NCBI GenBank assembly: GCA_014381825.1 | Contig: JACNKX010000108.1 | Coordinates: forward strand, 1 to 49,571 | Direction of reading: 5' to 3' | DNA length: 49,571 nt | Origin: Planctomycetota bacterium | GTDB lineage: Bacteria; Planctomycetota; Planctomycetia; Pirellulales; Pirellulaceae | Part shown: positions 18,411 through 27,194 of the stretch, piece by piece | Numbering within the stretch: the stretch's first letter is position 1 | Layout: the number at the start of each line of letters is the position of its first letter | Notes under the pieces: generated by a model | Told to the model about the DNA's origin: nothing | What the model saw: the letters and a program-made list of their open reading frames with translations, nothing else | Databases searched by the model: none | Program-made: the position numbers and the translations under genes

Positions 18411-20264
18411 CTACGCCTTGTTCACTAGCTTTTCGTACTCGGCTTTGACATCACTGTCGTCAGGTGTCGCGTCGCTGTTGATGTCGAACCATTCTTCCTT
18501 AAACTCGACATACCCACTCTCTCCTCGGGCGGATCGCTCGATCGCGATGTTTGACGTCAGCGCGATGATTCCGTCGCCCATGGCGACTTCTGGCCGACAT
18601 CGCGGTTGCGAATCGACGTCGGTGTCACGAGCGTTCGCATTACGAATCAACCAAGCCCAATGCTCGATCTCTTCTGTATAGCCGCGACTGACCGGGCCAG
18701 AATCAGCGGCTTTGGCCAGCGAAGCATCTGCGGTTGGGGCACCGCTTGCTTGCGTATCCAGAACAGGGCCCGCCTTGCTATCCTTCACGCTGATCCTGGA
18801 GGACGTGTCGGAATTGCGATAGAGCATCACTTCTTGCTCTTTCTCAAGGACAAGCGTTCCTTTCGATCCCAAGACGATTTCGCCGTAGCCACCGAAACCG
18901 TTTCCATTAATGGATGAGTAAGTTACGACAATCTTCTTATTGGGGTCTTTATCATAGCCGAGGATTCCGGATTTCGGATCGGGGTAGTTACTGACCTTGT
19001 CTCGATAGCCGACGTCGAACGTATTGTCATAGTGCGGACCTGGGAACTCGAACATGCAGTAAACATGATCGTCCGCATCGCGATCCAAAGCAAACATATG
19101 CCGTCCGCCCACCGCGTGTACCGACAATGGATGCACGTGGATCTGATCCTTCCGATCCTTGCCTCGATTGTGCAACGCGCTGACAAAAATGCTGGCAGCG
19201 TCAAGTTGGTGGCTACCAAGCTCGGCCATGAGCCCGCCACCAGTTCGCTGCCACAAACGCCAACGACAGAGTTCTTCCAATGCAGATCGCTTTCGAGCGT
19301 TGCTGAGTACGATGTCTTCGTATCCGAAGTCCTTCGCGGAAACCTTTCGATCCTCGTTCCACGCCGTCCACTGAGCGACTTTCTTCTGCAAGATATCATA
19401 CTCCGCCGAGCCGACGTCCCGACTCTTGAGCTTGTTCTCGTACGACCTAAGCTCCTTAAGAACGCGATCTTCAACGACTGTCTTGCCGTTCGAAACAATC
19501 TCTTCACCGCCTGGCAACGGCGGCTGCCAGCTGTCGCGTCCGGGTAAATTGCCGCGATGCCATTGCGCGCGAATGTGATGGACTTGGCCGAGGACTCCCC
19601 ATTGGATGAGGTTGACGGCGTTGTCATAGAGCACGCTGTAGTGGCGTTGGTGTCCGGTCGTTAGATACAACCCTTGCTCTTGCGAGACCCGCGACATGAC
19701 TTTGCACTGGGCAACGCTGTGCGCCATCAGCTTTTCGGTCAGCACGTGCTTTCCGGCCTTCATCGCATCAACCGCGGCGACAGCATGTAGAAACAACGGC
19801 AGAGCAATGATGACTGCTTCGACATCATCGTTAGCGAGCAAGTCGTGATAGTCTTCATAAACCTGAACGTGCTTCTTGGCTTCGTCTTCTGAGCTCCAAC
19901 CGTACTTTTGCATCAAGCCTGTTCGGATGCCGTGGGTTCGATTCGGATCGGAACCACCCCAGTCACCATGAAAAGCACGGTGGACGTTGTAGGGACGAAT
20001 ATCGGAAATCGCGACGACATTGACGTAATTCGGATTCAAAGCACCGATCAACACGCCGCCTTCGTCACCCGTTCCGATGATGCCGACACGGACAGGGTTG
20101 TCCATCGTGTCGCCATAGCCGAAATACGCGGCACCAAGCCCGCCCATCGTGACCGCGCTCGAAGCAACAACGCCTTTCAGCATATCGCGGCGCGAAACGC
20201 CGACGGCTTCGTAATAATTCGTTTGGCCAGTGGCTTTTTCTTCGGGAGTCATGCTCTTCATCAT
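18411..20264 (-). CDS. Gfo/Idh/MocA-family oxidoreductase, Tat leader, extended
   Basis: About 617 residues, much longer than the usual 350-450. The ATG at 20264 has AAGGA 6 bases upstream; a start 15 codons earlier (20309) is possible but less likely. The leader GVSRRDMLKGVVASSAVTMGG is a twin-arginine signal. The Rossmann motif is VRVGIIGTGDEGGVLIGAL; DVEAVIIALPLFLHAVAAVDAMKAGKHVLTEK (split here by description only) contains the conserved Lys of the EK motif. A large insertion with charged residues lies around 250-340. GGGLMAELGSHQLDAA is the conserved substrate-domain motif. Its start overlaps the DoxX stop (ATGA), so the two are coupled. The substrate, presumably a sugar or cyclitol, is unknown. 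Confidence 0.9.
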   Translation of the reverse strand: MMKSMTPEEKATGQTNYYEAVGVSRRDMLKGVVASSAVTMGGLGAAYFGYGDTMDNPVRVGIIGTGDEGGVLIGALNPNYVNVVAISDIRPYNVHRAFHGDWGGSDPNRTHGIRTGLMQKYGWSSEDEAKKHVQVYEDYHDLLANDDVEAVIIALPLFLHAVAAVDAMKAGKHVLTEKLMAHSVAQCKVMSRVSQEQGLYLTTGHQRHYSVLYDNAVNLIQWGVLGQVHHIRAQWHRGNLPGRDSWQPPLPGGEEIVSNGKTVVEDRVLKELRSYENKLKSRDVGSAEYDILQKKVAQWTAWNEDRKVSAKDFGYEDIVLSNARKRSALEELCRWRLWQRTGGGLMAELGSHQLDAASIFVSALHNRGKDRKDQIHVHPLSVHAVGGRHMFALDRDADDHVYCMFEFPGPHYDNTFDVGYRDKVSNYPDPKSGILGYDKDPNKKIVVTYSSINGNGFGGYGEIVLGSKGTLVLEKEQEVMLYRNSDTSSRISVKDSKAGPVLDTQASGAPTADASLAKAADSGPVSRGYTEEIEHWAWLIRNANARDTDVDSQPRCRPEVAMGDGIIALTSNIAIERSARGESGYVEFKEEWFDINSDATPDDSDVKAEYEKLVNKA

Positions 20265-21370
20265 TGTGTTCCTTGCTGTGCGCTTGCATTGCCGGAAGTT
20301 ACTGCGCACTGTTTATCACGACAACACCATGCACGGAGGAGACCGACAAAGAAGTCGACTCCAGCGACGCGACCAGAGGCAGTCGCGGCGATAACGAATA
20401 AGGCTAAAGCTTCGATCAGTTGCGGCCAAACAGGCACTGCACCAGAAGTCCCTGGCCACTGCGAGACGACAACACTGCACAGGAACAAGCCAGCCGCGAT
20501 GGCGGCGCTTCGAGTGAACAAGCCGACCATCAGCAACAAACCGAGTGTGAGATCGAAGTACGGGATAATATTGTCGATGGCCCGCGAATCCAGCGTCCGC
20601 CGTCCGGGGCGAGCAAGTGTAATCGGACCACGATGACGTTGGCCTTCGATGGCGAGTGCATTCAATTCGCCTTCGAAGCCATTCCAGATCTGGTCGATCG
20701 GACCAATTAACTCGGCGCGTTTTGATCTGAGTTCACTTTCGATCGTGCCGAGCTGGCCACTTAGCGACGCTACCTGCACGCGATCTTCCTGGTTGCGATA
20801 GGAGTCACGCCGAGCGATGCCAAGGCGATACTCTTTGAGATCGCGTTCGTAGTTTGCAAAATGTATTTCGAGCTGATGCAAGCGTCGCTTGTAGACCGCT
20901 TCAGCTTTTTTAGTCTGAGAATCGTCAAAAGCATAGATCTGGACGACTCGTTCGCGAAAGTGCCCCCAAAGTGGCTCTGCTTCTTGGATATCCAAGCGGG
21001 CCAGTCCGTCCGTGTCCCAAACCATGTTTTGAAACGAATCGGCGAACTGTCCTTTAGCATTTCCGAGGAAGCCAGCCGAAGTCCAACCAGGATTCTGTAA
21101 CTTGTCGGATCCCTCTTTGAAGAAGTGGAAACCGATCCCGACGCGAAGAGCAACCAACGCCACAAGAGCAGCCGTACCTAGTTGACGGGGTGAAGCAGAC
21201 AGCGCGATGTCTCCTAGCGAATGACGTGAGATGCGGAGCAGGGTGGGAAGCGGTTGATGGCGATAACCCAAAGCCAGCGACGAAGTACCGCTTTGTCTGG
21301 CTACTATTATTGTCAAAGTCACAGGTAACGCCAACCGCTGGCGTGGAAATATGTCCGGGATTCGTCGCAT
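20261..21370 (-). CDS. DoxX-family membrane protein with large soluble insertion
   Basis: 369 residues from the ATG at 21370. The DoxX core begins at TAALVALVALRVGIGFHFFKEGSDKL; a long charged, partly coiled-coil segment (about 100-250) follows, then the C-terminal hydrophobic helices IIPYFDLTLGLLLMVGLF, SAAIAAGLFLCSVVVSQWPG and LIEALALFVIAAT. The first 55 residues are not typical. AGGAG stands 8 bases before an in-frame CTG at 21202, which would start right before the core (SASPRQLGTAAL), so a CTG start is possible. DoxX proteins are associated with thiol or quinone-linked redox. The last codons overlap the Gfo/Idh start, which implies linked function. Confidence 0.82.
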   Translation of the reverse strand: MRRIPDIFPRQRLALPVTLTIIVARQSGTSSLALGYRHQPLPTLLRISRHSLGDIALSASPRQLGTAALVALVALRVGIGFHFFKEGSDKLQNPGWTSAGFLGNAKGQFADSFQNMVWDTDGLARLDIQEAEPLWGHFRERVVQIYAFDDSQTKKAEAVYKRRLHQLEIHFANYERDLKEYRLGIARRDSYRNQEDRVQVASLSGQLGTIESELRSKRAELIGPIDQIWNGFEGELNALAIEGQRHRGPITLARPGRRTLDSRAIDNIIPYFDLTLGLLLMVGLFTRSAAIAAGLFLCSVVVSQWPGTSGAVPVWPQLIEALALFVIAATASGRVAGVDFFVGLLRAWCCRDKQCAVTSGNASAQQGTQ

Positions 21371-21436
21371 CTATTGCCCTGCCTTTGTTTTCCAGTCCCA
21401 TAGGCCGGTCGGAAGCCCGTTGCTACGATTTGCGAG

Positions 21437-22402
21437 ATGAGAGTCGTCCTTTGCTATCCGGTCGAGCAGCGGCATCGTGATCAGATCGCGGCGGTTTCGC
21501 CTGACGTCGAGGTCGTCGACGCTGGCCAAGACCGAATTGCCGAACTTTTGCCGACTGCCGACATTTTCTGCGGCCACGCCAAGGTGCCAGTTCCTTGGGA
21601 AGAGGTCGTTGCCGCTGGTCGGTTGCGGTGGATTCAGTCGTCGGCAGCTGGCATGGATCACTGTCTGGTTCCGTCGGTCATTGACTCCGACATTCTGGTG
21701 ACAAGCGCTTCCGGCTTGTTCGCCAATCAAGTTGCCGAACAGACGCTGGCGTTGCTGTTGGGCTTGCAACGCGGCCTTCCAACGTTTTTCCGCCAGCAAC
21801 AAACGAAGGACTTCACGCGTCGCCCCACCGGCGATTTGCACGGCAAGACAGTTGGCATCATCGGACTGGGAGGCAACGGGCGACGAATCGCCGAGATTCT
21901 GGCTCCGTTTCACGTCCGGCTGCTCGCCACCGATCTATTTCCGCAAAACAAACCATCGCATGTCGAAGCCTTGCATCCCGCCGCAGCACTCCACGACGTG
22001 CTGGCACAGGTCGACATCGTGATCTTGTGCGTACCGCTTAACCCACAAACACACCACATGATGGACACTGAAGCATTCGCGAAGATGAAACAGGGTTCGA
22101 TCCTCATCAATGTCGCTCGGGGCCCAGTCGTAGATGAATTGGCTCTGGTGAATGCGTTAGAGTCAGGTCGCCTCTCTGGCGCCGGCCTGGACGTGACCGA
22201 ACTTGAACCATTGTCGAAAGCGAGCCCGCTGTGGGAGATGCCCAACGTGATCATCACTCCCCACGTCGGAGCTCAGTCGGCGAGTCGAGTTGACAATTCA
22301 ACTGCACTTTTTTGTGAAAATCTGGAATGCTATCTGCGTGGCGAGCCTCTTATAAACGTCGTGGACAAAGAACTGGGATTTCCTCGACCTCCATCCGACT
22401 AG
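21437..22402 (+). CDS. D-2-hydroxyacid dehydrogenase (NAD-binding)
   Basis: 321 residues. The NAD-binding motif is VGIIGLGGNGRRIAEILAPF (about residue 137). Conserved catalytic regions follow: NVARGPVVDELALVNAL (Arg), AGLDVTELEPLSKASPLWE (Asp, Glu) and VIITPHVGAQSAS (His). Length and order fit glyoxylate/hydroxypyruvate or phosphoglycerate dehydrogenase-like enzymes; the substrate cannot be chosen from sequence. It is divergent from the DoxX gene across 66 bases, which must hold both promoters if the DoxX start at 21370 is right. Confidence 0.9.
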   Translation: MRVVLCYPVEQRHRDQIAAVSPDVEVVDAGQDRIAELLPTADIFCGHAKVPVPWEEVVAAGRLRWIQSSAAGMDHCLVPSVIDSDILVTSASGLFANQVAEQTLALLLGLQRGLPTFFRQQQTKDFTRRPTGDLHGKTVGIIGLGGNGRRIAEILAPFHVRLLATDLFPQNKPSHVEALHPAAALHDVLAQVDIVILCVPLNPQTHHMMDTEAFAKMKQGSILINVARGPVVDELALVNALESGRLSGAGLDVTELEPLSKASPLWEMPNVIITPHVGAQSASRVDNSTALFCENLECYLRGEPLINVVDKELGFPRPPSD

Positions 22403-22514
22403 ACGTATTCGAGCCGCTCACGGTAATATGGCAGCGGTTGACTGCTAGTTTACCCGCCAAATGCCGATTGGTCGGTTTCGCGGGATACGGCTTGGCTGTT
22501 GGAGGCGAACCACG

Positions 22515-23681
22515 ATGCTGACTACGACGATGCACGACATCAACGTCACCCAAACGCGTGGCGGAAACACTCGAAAGACAACTTCCAACGAGTTAGTCGG
22601 TCGCTACTCGACGATCGTCGCTGATCAACGCTTGAGCTGGACGACCCACCTTCGACTGCAACGATTGCTTGGCCAAGGCGGACAAGGTGTCGTTTATCTC
22701 ACGGAACAGCGTGGGGCAGATCAGTTCACGCTGCCGGTCGCGCTAAAGATATTCTCGCCTGAGAGATTTGAATCCGCGCGGGCCTATGACGAAGCCATGC
22801 ATCGCATCGCTCACGTCGCGTCGGCGATCGCTCAAATCCAGCACGACAATTTGCTCGACGTCTATAACTTCGTTGACCGCAACCGCATTCGCATGATGGT
22901 CATGGAATGGGTCGACGGCTACGACCTGCAACAATTACTTGTGCCAGGAATGCTGCAGCGCATCCGAAGCCGAGTGAGCAATCGACGCTGGAAATATCTG
23001 AACCAAGTAATCGTCACGCGAGGCCCAATCCATCCGCGGGTCCAACCGGGTGTTGCCGTCGCCATCGTTCGAGACTGTCTCGCCGCCCTTGCAGCGTTGC
23101 ATCGTGAAGAACTTGTTCACGGTGACATGAAGCCATCAAACGTGATGCTCAAACGAAGTGGCCACGCCAAGATCATTGACTTCGGCTCGGCGTTCGATCT
23201 GGCGGAACCACCGCCGACGCGCAGCTGTACGCCCGCCTATGCAGCTCCCGAAGTACTAGAAGGAAATGATTGCACGCCGCGCAGCGATTTAGCTTCGCTC
23301 GGTTACGTACTGATTGAACTGCTTGCCGGTCGCCCGCTGTTTGCAAACTGCACCAACTGCCGCGAGTTACTTGAGGCCAAGCGAGCGTTACCACAAACGA
23401 TGGTCGACATCTTGCCAGAGGACGTAACGGTCAATGAGTTGCTGATGAACTTCTGTCGCGGCATGATCGCGCCGGACCCAATGCTTCGATTCGCGAGTGC
23501 GGAAGCTGCGGACCTGCTTAAGGAAGGTGCCGCGGCGTTTCATCGCCAGCTCGTCAAAGGCGACCTCTCGGTCGAATATGGCAACGAGATTCGCCTCTGG
23601 TTGGAAGAGCTGAAGGAAATGGAAGAGGCCGAACGCGAAGCTGGCATGAACGAAACAACCGATCCGTTCGGCACTTGCTAG
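22515..23681 (+). CDS. Soluble Ser/Thr protein kinase
   Basis: 388 residues from the ATG at 22515, which has GGAGG 9 bases upstream; the open frame runs back to 22461. Kinase landmarks: glycine loop GQGGQGVVY (53-61), ATP-binding lysine in VALK (78), catalytic loop VHGDMKPSNV (201-210), DFG at 222-224, and PAYAAPEV with SDLASLGYVLIELLAGRPLF. The catalytic loop reads HGD where HRD is usual. An insertion of about 30 residues (about 145-175, basic) precedes the catalytic helix. No transmembrane or sensor domain is present, so it is a cytoplasmic kinase; the C-terminus is acidic (LEELKEMEEAEREAG). Its target is unknown. Confidence 0.9.
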   Translation: MLTTTMHDINVTQTRGGNTRKTTSNELVGRYSTIVADQRLSWTTHLRLQRLLGQGGQGVVYLTEQRGADQFTLPVALKIFSPERFESARAYDEAMHRIAHVASAIAQIQHDNLLDVYNFVDRNRIRMMVMEWVDGYDLQQLLVPGMLQRIRSRVSNRRWKYLNQVIVTRGPIHPRVQPGVAVAIVRDCLAALAALHREELVHGDMKPSNVMLKRSGHAKIIDFGSAFDLAEPPPTRSCTPAYAAPEVLEGNDCTPRSDLASLGYVLIELLAGRPLFANCTNCRELLEAKRALPQTMVDILPEDVTVNELLMNFCRGMIAPDPMLRFASAEAADLLKEGAAAFHRQLVKGDLSVEYGNEIRLWLEELKEMEEAEREAGMNETTDPFGTC

Positions 23682-23737
23682 TTTGTCACGTCCATCGAGT
23701 TGTTCGGTAGGATCGATTACGGATCCGGCCTACACAC

Positions 23738-24742
23738 TCAATCGTCGATGAGCACGCGAACGCCAGATTCGGCACTGCGATGAGCGCTCAGCACGATCTG
23801 TATCGCGCGATAGGCATCCTCGAGATCGCTCGATTTGCGAACCAGACTCGTGGTCGCGCGATGAAAGCGCATTAACATCTGCTCGCCGACTGGACGCTCG
23901 CTTTCAAGCGACTCCATGTGACGCCCAGCTTCGTCGAACCAGATCAACGTCGCTGGCAGGTCGATGAACGCAATTCCGCGTTGACAAGCCACTTGCAATG
24001 CAGCGGGAGGTCGAAAGCCGATCGCTTCTTGCCACGTCGCTGGCATATACTCGCCGCAGCTAATGTGCGCGAGCGGCCCCACGCCAGGAGAATCAGGCAT
24101 CGAGAAATCCAAGCTCATCATCTGATAGTCACTCTCCTCGCTTTCAGCGTCACGATGAGTAACGCCAAAAACACTCGTTGGATCGCGGCCTACGACATAT
24201 CGACACCAATCGACTAACTCGATGAAATCTCGCGATCCATCTTTCAGTTGCTCATCCGTCCGGCCCTGCTTAATCACCGGTTGCCGGCGATGACAGAACA
24301 ACATTTTCGGTTGTCCCAGCTGTGTTGCGATCAGCTCTTTCAAACGCACCGTCGCCGGAGCATGCCGGCGTGGAAGCTCGGCCATGAAGGCAACCCCTGA
24401 CTCTTCGATGCGGTTCTTTACTTCCTGTAACCGTTCGGCGTCCAAGTCCAACGCAGCTGCGCAGTAGATCGCCTTTCCGGCATCACATGCCGCAAGAATT
24501 GGGAGCGATCCGTACCAACCTGGGGCCAGCATCAACACAGCGTCGATGTCTTCTCGAACGGACAACGAGCGATATCCATCCACGACGATCGCATCGAACT
24601 CGCGAGCGATTTGCTCCGCTCGTTGTGCCACATCGCAGCAAACAGCACGTATTTCGAAGCGGTCCGACAGCGATAGCAAGGCTAGGCGATGCCGCGAATC
24701 CCAACCGCTACCGACACCGACAACTCCAACACGCAACTTCAT
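23738..24742 (-). CDS. Gfo/Idh/MocA-family oxidoreductase (compact)
   Basis: 334 residues starting MKLRVGVVGVGSGWDSRHR, a Rossmann-type nucleotide-binding start. DIDAVLMLAPGWYGSLPIL and CDAGKAIYCAAALDLD correspond to the conserved strand that carries the EKP lysine; here the position reads CAA, so the usual catalytic lysine appears to be missing. This hints at a non-classical or non-catalytic member. No Tat or Sec leader is seen. It converges on the kinase gene across 56 bases. It is far from the other Gfo/Idh protein in sequence. Confidence 0.8.
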   Translation of the reverse strand: MKLRVGVVGVGSGWDSRHRLALLSLSDRFEIRAVCCDVAQRAEQIAREFDAIVVDGYRSLSVREDIDAVLMLAPGWYGSLPILAACDAGKAIYCAAALDLDAERLQEVKNRIEESGVAFMAELPRRHAPATVRLKELIATQLGQPKMLFCHRRQPVIKQGRTDEQLKDGSRDFIELVDWCRYVVGRDPTSVFGVTHRDAESEESDYQMMSLDFSMPDSPGVGPLAHISCGEYMPATWQEAIGFRPPAALQVACQRGIAFIDLPATLIWFDEAGRHMESLESERPVGEQMLMRFHRATTSLVRKSSDLEDAYRAIQIVLSAHRSAESGVRVLIDD

Positions 24743-24996
24743 TTCGGTTCGCTGTGAAAGAAGGGAAGAACGTCTTGTTCACGTCTTAGAATAAACACGT
24801 CAGAGATCGGACAAGTTGCTGACGAGTAATTGCCCTGATCAACACAATAGGCACCAGCAAGCCACTCATGTACTCGACGCAGCTACGTCGCCAACCCGTT
24901 CGATTATACAGCGACCAATTCCAGACTCAATCGGTCGTAATCTTGAGGTTTGTGATGCCTGTAGTGAACAATGTTGCGATCTATTAGACTGCTCGC

Positions 24997-25680
24997 GTGG
25001 ACGTTTCCGTCATCATTCCCGCGCTTAATGAAGAGGCATCGATCGCCCATGCTGCGCGTTCTGCTTGGGAAGCTGGTGCGAGCGAAGTGATCGTGGTAGA
25101 CGGAGGAAGCATAGACAAGACAGGCGAAATTGCACGCGACGAAGCGTGTGACGTTGTCGAGTCGAAGCCGGGACGAGCAATCCAGCAGAATGTCGGTGCG
25201 AATCGAGCCAGCGGCGACGTCCTGTTATTCTTGCACGCAGACAACCGCTTAGGATCGTCCGCGATCGAGCAAGTTTGCAATGTGCTAACGAAATCAAAAG
25301 TACAATGCGGGGGATTCAAACAACAGATCGCCGCTCGTGGAATCGCCTACCGTTCGTTAGAGCAAGGGAATGCGTGGCGTGTTCGCTGGCGAGGCTTACC
25401 TTACGGAGATCAGGCAATTTTTCTCCGGCGAGAGTTCTTCAAATCGCTGGGTGGATTCCCAGAAGTAAAACTAATGGAAGACCTCCTGCTGATGAAGCGT
25501 GCGAGGCGGCTCTCTTGGCCCATTTTGCTCGACGGCCCCGTTCACGTCGACGCGCGCCGATGGCAAAGACAGGGTGTCATCCGCCAGACTCTTAGAAATT
25601 GGACGATACTAGCGGCATATCAACTAGGTTGTTCGCCAGACAGGCTTGCTGCTTACTACCGTCGACACGATGCTGGCTGA
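24997..25680 (+). CDS. rSAM/selenodomain-associated family-2 glycosyltransferase (TIGR04283-like)
   Basis: 227 residues from a GTG start; the GT-A fold is plain: VSVIIPALNEEASI, EVIVVDGGSIDKTGEIA, KPGRAIQQNVGANRASGD, LLFLHADNRL, RGLPYGDQAIFLRREFF, GGFPEVKLMEDLLL and ARRWQRQGV. These are the recognised blocks of the TIGR04283 family, often found near radical-SAM and selenium-linked genes, whose acceptor is uncertain. No radical-SAM gene is in this window. Its 3' end overlaps the preferred upstream starts of the GlpD-like gene, so the two are coupled. No good ribosome site is visible before the GTG, but no alternative start fits. Confidence 0.87.
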   Translation: MDVSVIIPALNEEASIAHAARSAWEAGASEVIVVDGGSIDKTGEIARDEACDVVESKPGRAIQQNVGANRASGDVLLFLHADNRLGSSAIEQVCNVLTKSKVQCGGFKQQIAARGIAYRSLEQGNAWRVRWRGLPYGDQAIFLRREFFKSLGGFPEVKLMEDLLLMKRARRLSWPILLDGPVHVDARRWQRQGVIRQTLRNWTILAAYQLGCSPDRLAAYYRRHDAG

Positions 25681-27175
25681 TCGCAGACAACGCATGAAAC
25701 GCAATCCATCCGAACTGGCAAACAAGACTTTCGATCTTGCCATCGTCGGCGGCGGGATACTCGGTGCCGGAATTGCTCGCGACGCGGCGTTGCGAGGCTT
25801 GTCGGTCGCGCTCGTCGAGAAAGGAGACTTTGCGAGTGGGACGTCAAGCCGATCCACTAAATTAGTGCACGGTGGCTTGCGGTATTTGGAACACTTGTCG
25901 TTGGGGCTGGTTGCAGAATCGTGTCGCGAACGAGGTATTCTGCTCGACATGGCGCCGCATCTCGTCAAGCCGCTCTCGTTCTTGCTGCCGGCATACGACG
26001 GCGATCGCCGGTCGCTTGGAATGCTCCGTCTTGGCACGACAATCTACGATTGGCTGACGCCTCGTCGGCATTCCGCCACTCCGCGTCATCGCACTTTATC
26101 AGCCGACGAGGCCATCGCCGACGAGCCCTCGCTTCCGCGCGAGCATCTGCAAGGAGCAGTACTCTTCTACGACTGCCAAATGGATGATGCGAGATTGTGC
26201 CTGGAAACGGTTCTCGACGCATGTCGTCATGGCGCGGCATGTGTCAACTACTGCGAGGTGACCGGATTTCGGCGAACGCGAGATCGAGTCGAGGCGTTGC
26301 AGGTCGTCGATCAAGTCACCGGCGAGTCCTTCGATGTCAAAGCCAAGTGCTTCGTCAATGCAACCGGCCCTTGGGTCGAACGCGTTGGAAGGCTCGCGTC
26401 CCGTGATTCGTCTCCGATCTCGCTAAATCCGACGAAAGGCGTGCATCTCGTAGTTCCTCGTATTAATCAGAAGCACGGGATCTACTTTCAATCGAAGCGC
26501 GACCGTCGCATGATTTTTTTACTGCCTTGGGGCGACGATTCGCTTCTAGGAACGACCGACACACAATTCACACAACCAGTCGACGCAGTCAGCACTGACG
26601 CGAGCGACGTCGCGTATTTGCTCGGTCAATTGCGTGAGCTCGCACCGTCACGAGCGATCACCGCGAGAGACATCATCACAACCTTCGCGGGCGTCCGGGC
26701 ACTGATCCGTTCCGATCAGCGAAGACCATCGCGTCGATCTCGTGAAGAGCGAATCGTAGTCTCTTGCGAAAATTGTCTGACCGTGGCAGGCGGGAAGTAC
26801 ACCACATTCCGAGCGATCTCCGAGAAAGTCGTTCGACGCGTCTATCGCATCCTTGGCCGAAAACCGGCGAAGTGCCGTACGAGCGTGACTCCTTTACCGA
26901 ATCAACAATTTGCTGCATCGGGAATCCAGATCGCTGCATCGCCCAAAGTACACGAGAGCGACATCATATTAGCCTGCACTTCCGAGATGGCGATCATGCT
27001 GGAAGACGTCATGCGTCGCAGGACGCAGCTCGCGTTAAGCCGTCACGGTGGGATTGAAGTAGCAACGCAAATCAGCCATCTGATGGCAAATCAACTCGAC
27101 TGGGACGAGACGACCCGCAGCAACCAACTCGACGAATATCTCGACATGCGGGCGGGACCTACCGCGAACGGATGA
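25670..27175 (+). CDS. glpD: Glycerol-3-phosphate dehydrogenase, FAD-dependent (GlpD-like)
   Basis: About 501 residues. Three in-frame ATGs are possible (25646, 25670, 25694); none has a strong ribosome site. The ATG at 25670 overlaps the preceding stop, and the one at 25694 falls after it. The N-terminus is the FAD-binding FDLAIVGGGILGAGIARDAA, followed by GDFASGTSSRSTKLVHGGLRYLE, the GlpD signature. FVNATGPWVERV, PTKGVHLVVPR, FLLPWGDDSLLGTTDTQF and VAGGKYTTFRAISEKV are also diagnostic. It oxidises glycerol-3-phosphate to dihydroxyacetone phosphate at the membrane, feeding quinone. Transcription very likely includes the glycosyltransferase and the next hydrolase, 19 bases downstream. Confidence 0.92.
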   Translation: MLADRRQRMKRNPSELANKTFDLAIVGGGILGAGIARDAALRGLSVALVEKGDFASGTSSRSTKLVHGGLRYLEHLSLGLVAESCRERGILLDMAPHLVKPLSFLLPAYDGDRRSLGMLRLGTTIYDWLTPRRHSATPRHRTLSADEAIADEPSLPREHLQGAVLFYDCQMDDARLCLETVLDACRHGAACVNYCEVTGFRRTRDRVEALQVVDQVTGESFDVKAKCFVNATGPWVERVGRLASRDSSPISLNPTKGVHLVVPRINQKHGIYFQSKRDRRMIFLLPWGDDSLLGTTDTQFTQPVDAVSTDASDVAYLLGQLRELAPSRAITARDIITTFAGVRALIRSDQRRPSRRSREERIVVSCENCLTVAGGKYTTFRAISEKVVRRVYRILGRKPAKCRTSVTPLPNQQFAASGIQIAASPKVHESDIILACTSEMAIMLEDVMRRRTQLALSRHGGIEVATQISHLMANQLDWDETTRSNQLDEYLDMRAGPTANG

Positions 27176-27194
27176 CGACATATATATTCGCGAC

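Noticed and set aside
23707-23733. Inverted repeat GTAGG / CCTAC between the kinase and Gfo/Idh genes
   Set aside because: The stem is only five pairs with a 17-base loop and no T-tract, so it is too weak to call a terminator.
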